Source of the DNA: an uncultured Collinsella sp.
GTDB taxonomy: Bacteria; Actinomycetota; Coriobacteriia; Coriobacteriales; Coriobacteriaceae
Direction of reading: 5' to 3'
Assembly: GCA_902495945.1 (NCBI GenBank)
Contig: CABUZD010000012.1
Span: 1 to 24,260, forward strand
DNA length: 24,260 nt
Made by a program: the position numbers and the translations under genes. This document shows positions 18,268-23,466 of the stretch, piece by piece (within the stretch, counting starts at the first letter, position 1; the number at the start of each line of letters is the position of its first letter). Below the pieces are notes generated by a model, which saw nothing but the letters and a program-made list of their open reading frames with translations, had not been told where the DNA came from and did no database searches.

Positions 18268-18678
18268 TCAGTCCGCCAGCTGTGCCCATTCGTGCGGATC
18301 GTAGACCTTTACGTGTTTGTTGGGCTTGCCGCTCCAGTACTCCTCGTCCATAAAGGGCAGATATGCCTGAACGCCGGGGCAGATAAAGGGAATCCGCTGC
18401 TGTTGCAGTCGCTCGCGCTGGCGCTGCTCCAGGTGCGCCTCGGATATGACGGTCGGCATACCGGACAACTCGACGAGGCTTGCCTGGATTCGCTTAAGGT
18501 CGGGGAGTCCCGCGTGCCATGACATCCGCATGATCAAAAAGGATGCACGGCGGTATTTTGCCTGCACCACAGTAATGGCGGGGCGCAGTGTGGGATGGAT
18601 TTTGTCCCGTTCGGGCCAAAGGTCGGCAGTGATCTCAAGGCCCAGGGTCTCCCATAGGTAATCAAGCTCTTCGTCCAT
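18268..18678 (-). CDS. Small uncharacterised protein, possibly an orphan domain
   Basis: Protein of 136 residues read on the minus strand from ATG at 18678, with GAGG 4-5 bases upstream. No membrane segment or signal peptide. The middle part (LSGMPTVISEAHLEQRQ, then QRIPFICPGVQAYLPFMDEEYW) recalls the N-terminal region of larger uncharacterised Firmicutes proteins that carry a MarR-like winged helix behind an IPFIVPG.QxYLPF motif; here no winged helix follows and the chain ends soon after. It may be a stand-alone version or a truncated relative. This likeness is from memory and uncertain. Its 3' end is 20 bases from the palindrome array, and its TGA stop is one of only two in the window. Codon use is like that of neighbours, which supports it being a real gene. 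Confidence 0.65.
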   Translation of the reverse strand: MDEELDYLWETLGLEITADLWPERDKIHPTLRPAITVVQAKYRRASFLIMRMSWHAGLPDLKRIQASLVELSGMPTVISEAHLEQRQRERLQQQRIPFICPGVQAYLPFMDEEYWSGKPNKHVKVYDPHEWAQLAD

Positions 18679-18719
18679 GGCGCCTCGATATCTACGCGAT
18701 CATTGATACTTCGATTGTG

Positions 18720-18750
18720 TTGCCTGGTGCTATCGTTTTCACGGTAGAAT
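18720..18750 (+). promoter_or_regulatory. Possible upstream promoter, TTGCCT / TAGAAT
   Basis: TTGCCT (18720-18725) and TAGAAT (18745-18750) are 19 bases apart, somewhat long. The -10 sits in the octamer GGTAGAAT also seen before the yitT-type gene. It could give a longer transcript into the tRNA genes; nothing coding is seen in 18757-18880. Confidence 0.3.
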
Positions 18751-18881
18751 CTGCCAACGGTTGACGGCTACCGCTCGCGGCGTTTTGCCCTTCGTGTACA
18801 GCGGTTGGCTTCACAGGTCCTTCACGGGTTGGACTAAATTAGGCCAATTTGACTGAATTTCAAAAAAGTCAAAATTGGGGC

Positions 18882-18910
18882 TTGCGTCACGGCGAGACTT
18901 CCCGTATATT
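18882..18910 (+). promoter_or_regulatory. Promoter of the tRNA-Gln/tRNA-Glu operon
   Basis: TTGCGT (18882-18887) and TATATT (18905-18910) with a 17-base spacer, preceded by an A/T-rich stretch (18841-18876) that may act as an UP element and that contains an inverted pair TTTGAC...GTCAAA. Transcription would start near 18917, about 38 bases before tRNA-Gln. Confidence 0.65.
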
Positions 18911-18954
18911 TCTTTCTTGCGCAAAGGCACAGCCGAGCGCAGCGATGCAGTCAT

Positions 18955-19028
18955 TGGGATGTCGTCTAATGGCAGGACAGCGGATTCTGGTTCCGTCAAT
19001 GGGGGTTCGACTCCCTCCATCCCAGCCA
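18955..19028 (+). tRNA. tRNA-Gln (anticodon CUG)
   Basis: A 74-base tRNA including an encoded CCA. Acceptor strands TGGGATG (18955-18961) and CATCCCA (19018-19024) pair fully, the discriminator is G, the anticodon stem GCGGA/TCCGT encloses the loop TTCTGGT giving anticodon CTG, and the T loop is TTCGACT. It reads CAG codons. It is first in a two-tRNA operon. Confidence 0.95.
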
Positions 19029-19045
19029 TTGCATTTGCTACATAT

Positions 19046-19122
19046 GGCCCGTTCGTCTAGCGGTTTAGGACGCCGCCCTCTCAAGGCGGAGATCACCAGT
19101 TCGAATCTGGTACGGGCTACCA
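19046..19122 (+). tRNA. tRNA-Glu (anticodon CUC)
   Basis: A 77-base tRNA with encoded CCA. Acceptor GGCCCGT (19046-19052) pairs with ACGGGCT (19112-19118), the discriminator is A, the anticodon stem CCGCC/GGCGG holds the loop CTCTCAA giving anticodon CTC, and the T arm is ACCAG-TTCGAAT-CTGGT. It reads GAG codons, the form used heavily in this high-GC window. It follows tRNA-Gln by 17 bases. Confidence 0.95.
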
Positions 19123-19132
19123 AAATTGAACG

Positions 19133-19160
19133 CCCGGGCCTCGTAAGAGACCCGGGTTTT
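19133..19160 (+). terminator. Terminator of the tRNA operon
   Basis: CCCGGG-C-CTC (19133-19142) pairs with GAG-A-CCCGGG (19147-19156) around a GTAA loop with one C/A mismatch, then TTTTG. Starts 11 bases after the tRNA-Glu CCA end. Confidence 0.88.
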
Positions 19161-19165
19161 GTGTA

Positions 19166-19181
19166 TTGACCGTATATACGG
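19166..19181. promoter_or_regulatory. TTGACC joined to a perfect palindrome CCGTATATACGG
   Basis: A perfect 12-base palindrome (19170-19181) overlaps TTGACC (19166-19171), 36 bases before the TPR gene. It may combine a promoter element and an operator for the TPR-smpB operon, but no -10 is found at the proper distance. Confidence 0.3.
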
Positions 19182-19216
19182 CGCCTGCCGTGTTTCGCTC
19201 AGATCGAGGAGTAGCC

Positions 19217-20134
19217 ATGGATCTGCCCATCAGCTTGCAAGACATCACGTATGCCGAGAACTATCTGGCGCAGGGCGACCTGGCTACGGCGACGCCGCTG
19301 CTGGAGCGTCTGGTGGAGCTCGCCGAGGAGTATATCGACGCTGAGTGCAAGACGGAGGAGAAGCGCCAATACTTTAGCTTCGATAGCAAGTTTGAGCGCT
19401 TGGCCTATCGCCGCGTGGAGAAGGATCCGCGCGAGCTCGTGCAGGTCGAGGTGCCGTTTGACCGCCTGTACTCTGACATGGCGTTTGCCTACATTCGCCA
19501 GCAGGATTATGTGAGCGCTCGTAATGCCCTGATGCAGGCTGTGCGTTGGGACCCCATGAACTGCAACTATCGCTTGGATTTGGCCGAGCTGTTCCGCGCA
19601 CTCGAGGACAAGCAGGAATGGGCATCGCTCTCGTTCTCGGTGCTGGAGCGTGCAAGCGATGGCAAGTGCGCCGCCCGCGCCTACGCCAATCTAGGCCAGT
19701 ATTTCTTGGAGCCCGAGACCGAGAACGTTTCGGCTGCCGTGGGCTGCGCGCGTCTGGCGCTGCGCCTGGCGCCCAACGATGCGCATACGACGCGCCTGCT
19801 CAACAAGATCCATACCACCTATCCGGATGCCGCCGATGAGAGCGACGACCACGTGATGGGTGAACTGGCCCTGCAAGGTGTGCCGACCTCGCCTTCGGCC
19901 GAGATTGCCATCTGCCTGATTATGTGCGCGACCGATGCTGCAAGTGACGGCGACAAGCAGGAGGCGACGCGCCTGACGGTGCGTGCTCGCGACTTGGTGG
20001 GCGAGGAGGCCTGCGCGGCGATTATCAAACTGGTGCGCGAGAGCGACGCCGAGCTCAATGCCGAGCGCAAGGCAAAGCGCGAGGCTGCGGGCTCAAACGC
20101 CGACGGCGCCAAGGAGGCCGGCGATGCCCAGTAA
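19217..20134 (+). CDS. Tetratricopeptide repeat protein upstream of smpB
   Basis: Soluble protein of 305 residues with no signal peptide. It has helical repeats of TPR type: ISLQDITYAENYLAQGDLATATPLLERLVELAEE near the start, then YSDMAFAYIRQQDYVSARNALMQAVRWDPMN, NYRLDLAELFRALEDKQEWASLSF and a segment AVGCARLALRLAPNDAHTTRLL. The C-terminal 30 residues are charged and Ala/Lys/Glu-rich. GAGGAG lies 6 bases before the ATG at 19217; an upstream TTG in frame inside the promoter region is rejected. Its last 11 bases overlap smpB, so the two are translationally coupled, suggesting a linked role in translation quality control or simply shared expression. The exact function is unknown. Confidence 0.85.
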   Translation: MDLPISLQDITYAENYLAQGDLATATPLLERLVELAEEYIDAECKTEEKRQYFSFDSKFERLAYRRVEKDPRELVQVEVPFDRLYSDMAFAYIRQQDYVSARNALMQAVRWDPMNCNYRLDLAELFRALEDKQEWASLSFSVLERASDGKCAARAYANLGQYFLEPETENVSAAVGCARLALRLAPNDAHTTRLLNKIHTTYPDAADESDDHVMGELALQGVPTSPSAEIAICLIMCATDAASDGDKQEATRLTVRARDLVGEEACAAIIKLVRESDAELNAERKAKREAAGSNADGAKEAGDAQ

Positions 20135-20594
20135 GCGCGAGCGCAAACTCATTTCCAAGAATCGCTCGGCACATCACGAGTACTTTATCGATGAGACATT
20201 TGAGTGCGGTATTGAACTGAGTGGCACCGAGGTCAAGTCGATTCGCGAGCGCGCCTGCCAGATCACCGATACCTTCGCGCTGATCCGCGGCGGGGAGTGC
20301 TGGCTCGTCGGCCTGCATATCCACCCTTATAGCCATGGTGGCGTGTGGAATCGCGATCCCGACCGTCGGCGTCGTCTGCTGCTGCACCGCAAGGAGATTG
20401 ACTTTCTTGACGGCAAACTTCGCAACCGTGGTTATGCGCTGGTTCCGTTGGAGCTCTACTTTAATACCGACGGCCGCGTAAAGCTGCTGCTGGGTCTAGG
20501 TCGCGGCAAGAAGCTCTACGACAAGCGCGAGGACATGGCCAAGCGTGATGTCCAACGCGAGATCGACCGCGCCCTTAAGGAACGCAACCGCTAG
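20124..20594 (+). CDS. smpB: SsrA-binding protein SmpB
   Basis: Small basic protein that binds tmRNA and carries it to stalled ribosomes. It has 156 residues, the usual length. Family segments: KLISKNRSAHHEYFIDETFECGIELSGTEVKSIR at the start, DTFALIRGGECWLVGLHIHPYS, the KEIDFL and GYALVPLELYFN segments, and the basic tail KKLYDKREDMAKRDVQREIDRALKERNR, which enters the empty mRNA channel. AAGGAGG (20111-20117) lies 6 bases before the ATG, within the upstream TPR gene. The tmRNA gene itself (ssrA) is not found in the following 200 bases. Confidence 0.97.
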   Translation: MPSKRERKLISKNRSAHHEYFIDETFECGIELSGTEVKSIRERACQITDTFALIRGGECWLVGLHIHPYSHGGVWNRDPDRRRRLLLHRKEIDFLDGKLRNRGYALVPLELYFNTDGRVKLLLGLGRGKKLYDKREDMAKRDVQREIDRALKERNR

Positions 20595-20606
20595 GCACTC
20601 TGTATA

Positions 20607-20673
20607 AGTTGCGGTGGAATACGGACTGTTTTGCCTGTTTGAGGGGCTATTCAGTCCCTATTTCACCGCAACT
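20607..20673. repeat. 67-base palindromic dispersed repeat, copy 2
   Basis: Same length and orientation as the copy at 6697-6763. Right arm identical; left arm changed at two places (AGTTGCGGTGGAATACGGAC), neither compensated in the right arm. It starts 13 bases after the smpB stop. The hairpin has no T-run. Confidence 0.85.
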
Positions 20674-20715
20674 GCGGGCGTCTCATCTTTCTTACTGTTC
20701 TGACACATATGTCTT

Positions 20716-20749
20716 AAAGGCGGCGTCCGTTATGGGTGCCGCCTTTTTT
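20716..20749 (+). terminator. Terminator before the flavin reductase gene
   Basis: GGCGGCGTCC (20719-20728) pairs with GGGTGCCGCC (20734-20743), with two G-U pairs, around GTTAT; AAA before and TTTTTT after extend it. A strong intrinsic terminator, probably ending the TPR-smpB transcript. Confidence 0.9.
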
Positions 20750-20800
20750 GTGGGTACATACATTCATGAGGTTCCAACCCGAGCTAGGGGAGTGATCGTT

Positions 20801-21304
20801 ATGGACAAAACTGCGTTCTTTACCATGCCGAGCGGTCTGTACGTGGTGAGCGCTGCGGCAGACGGGTTGCGCGCCGGCTGCGTCATCAACACTGCGGTGC
20901 AGGTGACGTCCATGCCGCCGCGTATTTCGGTTGCCGTGAACAAGGACAATGTCACCTCGGGCGTCATCGCATCGGCCAAAGCGTTCGCGCTGACCGTGAT
21001 CGATCAGACTGCCGACATGCTCTACATCGGTAACTTTGGGTTCCGCACCAGCAGCGATTATGACAAGTTTGCCAAATACGAGACCCGCGAGACGGCTCTG
21101 GGCATGCCCTATGTGCCTGAGTACGCGGCGGCCCTGTTTAGCTGCCGTTTGATCGACACTGTGGATGTGGGCACGCATCTGCTGTTTATTGGCGAGGTCG
21201 AGGATGCCGAGCGCCTGAGCGACGAGACGCCGCTGACGTACGACTACTATCACAAGGTGCTAAAGGGCAAGACGCCGCCCAAAGCCTCGTCGTATCAAGG
21301 CTAG
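20801..21304 (+). CDS. Flavin reductase-like (FMN-binding) protein
   Basis: Protein of 167 residues with the flavin reductase-like split-barrel fold that binds FMN: FTMPSGLYVVSAAADGLRAGCVINTAVQVTSMPPRISVAVNKDN at the start is the family's typical opening, followed by ASAKAFALTVIDQ and, near the end, GTHLLFIGEVEDAERLSDETPLTYDYYHKVLKGKTPPKAS. The ATG at 20801 follows AGGGGAGTG; the frame is open further upstream but through repeat and terminator, so this start is chosen. The next gene is a rubredoxin. In Moorella the two domains are fused as high-molecular-weight rubredoxin, which passes electrons to a flavodiiron protein; here they are separate neighbours. Likely role: NAD(P)H- or FMN-dependent electron transfer in oxygen or nitric oxide defence (inference). 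Confidence 0.9.
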   Translation: MDKTAFFTMPSGLYVVSAAADGLRAGCVINTAVQVTSMPPRISVAVNKDNVTSGVIASAKAFALTVIDQTADMLYIGNFGFRTSSDYDKFAKYETRETALGMPYVPEYAAALFSCRLIDTVDVGTHLLFIGEVEDAERLSDETPLTYDYYHKVLKGKTPPKASSYQG

Positions 21305-21321
21305 AAATGTTCTAAAAATAC

Positions 21322-21349
21322 TTGCATTATGTTATTGAGAATATATACT
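21322..21349 (+). promoter_or_regulatory. Promoter of the rubredoxin gene
   Basis: TTGCAT (21322-21327) and TATACT (21344-21349), 16 bases apart, the latter matching five of six. The stretch is strikingly A/T-rich against its surroundings. A dyad TTATT...AATAA (21332-21354) spans the -10 and could bind a PerR/Fur-like regulator; this is only suggestive. Confidence 0.6.
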
Positions 21350-21392
21350 AATAAGTAAGTACACCAGCAGTCACGTTCGAGAGGAGAACATC

Positions 21393-21536
21393 ATGGCTGA
21401 GGAGAAGAAGACGTATAAGTTTGTGTGCACCGTTTGCGGTTACGAGGTTGAGGTCGACACGCCCGAGCTGCCCGAGGACTACGTGTGCCCGGTCTGCGGC
21501 GTCGGCCCCGATGAGTTTGAGCTTGTCGAGGAGTAG
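21393..21536 (+). CDS. Short rubredoxin-type iron protein
   Basis: A 47-residue gene, too short for usual length filters. Four cysteines at 12, 15, 32 and 35 (VCTVCGYEVEV and YVCPVCGVGPDEFE) would hold one iron. The spacing C-x2-C-x16-C-x2-C is shorter than in classical rubredoxin, which has about 29 between the pairs and 52-54 residues in all; it is closer to the rubredoxin domain of rubrerythrin. It is highly acidic, fitting an electron carrier. GAGAGGAG lies 6-13 bases before the ATG. It has its own promoter and terminator and follows the flavin reductase gene, its probable redox partner. The C-terminal end is intact (PDEFELVEE then TAG). Confidence 0.92.
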   Translation: MAEEKKTYKFVCTVCGYEVEVDTPELPEDYVCPVCGVGPDEFELVEE

Positions 21537-21576
21537 CTCGTAGACACACGACTTGCAACAACATATAGCTCTGTCC

Positions 21577-21612
21577 AAGGGCCCCGGTCGAATTCTCGGC
21601 CGGGACCCTTTT
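21577..21612 (+). terminator. Terminator after rubredoxin
   Basis: AAGGGCCCCGGTC (21577-21589) pairs with GGCCGGGACCCTT (21598-21610), one mismatch and one G-U, with loop GAATTCTC, then TTTT in all. The A-run on the other side is short, so it mainly serves the + strand. Confidence 0.8.
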
Positions 21613-21635
21613 GATTTATCTGACGGTTTAAAACG

Positions 21636-21660
21636 GTCTCACGTGTTACAGATTGAGACG
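21636..21660. repeat. Solo copy of the TGTTACAGAT repeat arm
   Basis: TGTTACAGATTGAGACG (21644-21660) matches the right arm of the three-unit array at 23066-23284. Its usual left arm, expected near 21602, is absent; instead GTCTCA (21636-21641) lies before it and can pair with TGAGAC (21654-21659). It sits just after the 3' end of the minus-strand Nramp gene. Confidence 0.75.
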
Positions 21661-21688
21661 TTATATCTGGACAGTTACGCCATCCCAA

Positions 21689-22945
21689 TTACATCCCCGT
21701 TAGCAGCACGATGTCGAGAATCGTCACGATGACGCCGATTCCTACGAGCAGCGCGTTGAGCGGGCGCGAGTTGGTGTATTTGCCCATGACGCGGGGCGAA
21801 CTGGTGAGTCGTATGAGCACAAAGACCGTAATTGGCAGCTGAAGCGACAGCAGCGCCTGACTCCAAATGAGACCCTCAAAAGGATTCGGGACGACCAAGC
21901 ACGCCGCCACTGCGCCGACGAAGCAGGCCGCCACCCCGATCGAGGAATGTCGGTCGTGGATGTCGTATTCCTCGTCGAACATGCCCGCGGTGATGGTGCC
22001 CGCCGCCATGCCCGCCGTCACACTACTCGATAGTCCCGCAAACAGCAGTGCCACCGCAAAGATGGTCGAGCTTGCCGGGCCCAGAATGGGGGAGAGCGTG
22101 GCCGCTGCGACGGCGAGGTCGTCTACGACCATGCCGTGCGCAAAGAAGGTCGTTGCGGCCAGGATGACCATGGCCGAGTTGATTGCCCAGCCCACGCCCA
22201 TCGAAAAGAGCGTGTCGAAGAGCTCGTAGCGCAGACGTTCTTCGATAACCTGCTCGCCTTGGCCTTCAAAGTGCATGGATTGGATGACCTCGGAGTGCAG
22301 GAAGAGGTTGTGGGGCATAACGACCGCGCCTAGGACACTTACGATAATCGCGGCCGAGCCGGTGGGCATACAGGGTGTGATCCAGCTTGCGGCGGCTTGC
22401 GGCCAGTCGACCTTGACTAGTGCAAGCTCGGCTAAAAACGAAAGTCCTACCACGCCTACGAAGGCGATGATCCATCGCTCGGCGCGTTTGTAGGAGCTTG
22501 TCATGAGCATGGCAATCGATGCCGCCGCCACGATGATGCAGCCGGCGCGTACGGGCAGGCCAAAGAGCATTTGAAGCGCGATCGCACCGCCCAGGACTTC
22601 GGCCATGGCGGTGGCGACCGTGGCTAGATACGCGCTGCCGAGTATCGCACGCCCGACGAGGCGGGGTAGGTGGCGCGTCGTGGCCTCGGCAAGACACATG
22701 CCCGTGGCGATGCCCAGGTGCGCCGCGTTGTGCTGCAGCACGATGAGCATGATCGTGGACAGCGTGACGATCCACAGCAGCGCGTAGCCAAACTGCGAGC
22801 CCGCGGCCATATTGGAGGCCCAGTTGCCCGGGTCGATAAAGCCGACGGTGACGAGCAACCCGGGGCCGATATGCCGCGCAATGTCTAGGCCTCCGTGACC
22901 ACCGGTGCGCCGGGAACCAAAGTGTTGTTTGAGATGGTTGAGCAT
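21689..22945 (-). CDS. mntH: Nramp-family divalent metal (Mn2+/Fe2+) transporter
   Basis: Proton-linked importer of manganese and iron, 418 residues with about eleven membrane segments. Metal-site residues are present: DPGN at 38-41 in segment 1 (GFIDPGNWASN) and MPHN with Met210 in segment 6 (LGAVVMPHNLFLHSEV); the Met is the soft-metal selector of the family. FEGLIW and LSLQLPITVFVLI near the end also fit. The ATG at 22945 has AGGAG 6-10 bases before it. It converges with the rubredoxin gene and diverges from gltB. A DtxR/MntR-like dyad lies upstream. Repeats of one palindromic family sit on both its sides. No terminator with a T-run is seen at its 3' end. Confidence 0.96.
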   Translation of the reverse strand: MLNHLKQHFGSRRTGGHGGLDIARHIGPGLLVTVGFIDPGNWASNMAAGSQFGYALLWIVTLSTIMLIVLQHNAAHLGIATGMCLAEATTRHLPRLVGRAILGSAYLATVATAMAEVLGGAIALQMLFGLPVRAGCIIVAAASIAMLMTSSYKRAERWIIAFVGVVGLSFLAELALVKVDWPQAAASWITPCMPTGSAAIIVSVLGAVVMPHNLFLHSEVIQSMHFEGQGEQVIEERLRYELFDTLFSMGVGWAINSAMVILAATTFFAHGMVVDDLAVAAATLSPILGPASSTIFAVALLFAGLSSSVTAGMAAGTITAGMFDEEYDIHDRHSSIGVAACFVGAVAACLVVPNPFEGLIWSQALLSLQLPITVFVLIRLTSSPRVMGKYTNSRPLNALLVGIGVIVTILDIVLLTGM

Positions 22946-22993
22946 GGTGCACTCCTGCGTGCCGTTTGTTTGACGCCGTAAAGGGTACCCGTT

Positions 22994-23020
22994 TTAGGCT
23001 TAAAGGTTAACCGAGACTAA
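22994..23020 (-). promoter_or_regulatory. Possible MntR/DtxR-type operator before mntH
   Basis: A dyad TTAG...CTAA (22994-23020) encloses the palindrome GGTTAACC (23005-23012), 50-75 bases upstream of the mntH start. DtxR-family metal regulators bind sites of the form TTAGGTTAG-CTAACCTAA; this is a loose match. A metal-dependent repressor is expected for this gene. No convincing -35/-10 pair was identified. Confidence 0.35.
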
Positions 23021-23065
23021 CAAAATTGTTGTATTTGAATAGGATGGGGAAAGGAGTTGCCGAAA

Positions 23066-23284
23066 TGTCTTGATCTGTAACAACTAGGGATGGAAATTGG
23101 ACCTAGGTGTTACAGATCGAGACAGGAAGAAATGGTCCTATGGAAAATCTCGATCTGTAACAGTTAGCTGCAAAAACCGGCCCTTCGTGTTACAGATCGA
23201 GACATTCGGAACTGTCTCTCGAAAACATCTCAATCTGTAACATCTAGGCGCCAAAATTGGGTCTTCCTGTTACAGATTGAGATG
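23066..23284. repeat. Array of three 59-base palindromes, exact 80-base period
   Basis: Units at 23066-23124, 23146-23204 and 23226-23284 are each 59 bases, start exactly 80 bases apart and are separated by unlike 21-base spacers. Each has 17-base arms (core ATCTGTAACA and TGTTACAGAT) round a 25-base centre of related but variable sequence. In unit 3 the arms are fully complementary and extend to 20 base pairs; relative to units 1 and 2 both strands of the stem change together (G-C to A-T at arm position 7). The array lies in the 521-base gap between the divergent mntH and gltB. No cas genes are present. Confidence 0.9.
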
Positions 23285-23299
23285 TTTGAAGCGGTGAGC

Positions 23300-23353
23300 T
23301 TACAGGCCGAACTTGGGGCCCTTGTTGTCGTCCTTGAGGTCGGCGGTGTCCAC
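23300..23353 (-). pseudogene. C-terminal remnant of an unidentified highly expressed gene
   Basis: On the minus strand the frame ending with TAA at 23300-23302 reads VDTADLKDDNKGPKFGL. All but one of the sense codons end in C or G (GAC, AAG, GGC, CTC and so on), as in highly expressed genes here, while the codons further upstream (R, L, A, H...) lose this bias and a stop is met near 23440. The likely explanation is the last 17-18 codons of a gene whose body was deleted. A GTG could start a 17-residue peptide, but no ribosome binding site supports that. The parent protein is not recognised. Confidence 0.5.
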
Positions 23354-23377
23354 TCGTAGGGCGTGCGTTACGCGATT

Positions 23378-23387
23378 GTTTCGAAAC
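23378..23387. promoter_or_regulatory. Palindrome GTTTCGAAAC upstream of gltB
   Basis: A perfect 10-base palindrome 80 bases before the gltB start, followed by a further GAAAC at 23394-23398. It may be an operator. Candidate -10 sequences (TAATAT, 23445-23450) lie just before the ribosome binding site but lack a good -35. Confidence 0.25.
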
Positions 23388-23466
23388 GGGCGGGAAACAC
23401 AACGGGCCGGTGATGCTCCTAGTATGCCTATTCAACTGATTGTCTAATATTTAGGGGAGGATCGCG

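Noticed and set aside
20595..20800. tmRNA gene (ssrA) after smpB
   Set aside because: No tRNA-Ala-like ends or tag reading frame seen; the gap is filled by the 67-base repeat and a terminator.
20609..20800. Longer N-terminus for the flavin reductase
   Set aside because: The frame is open upstream but crosses the palindromic repeat and a strong terminator; the conserved fold starts at 20801 after a good ribosome binding site.
23066..23284. CRISPR array
   Set aside because: The period is regular, but the repeats are inverted within each unit, the 25-base centres are related to one another rather than unique, there are only three units, and no cas gene is near.
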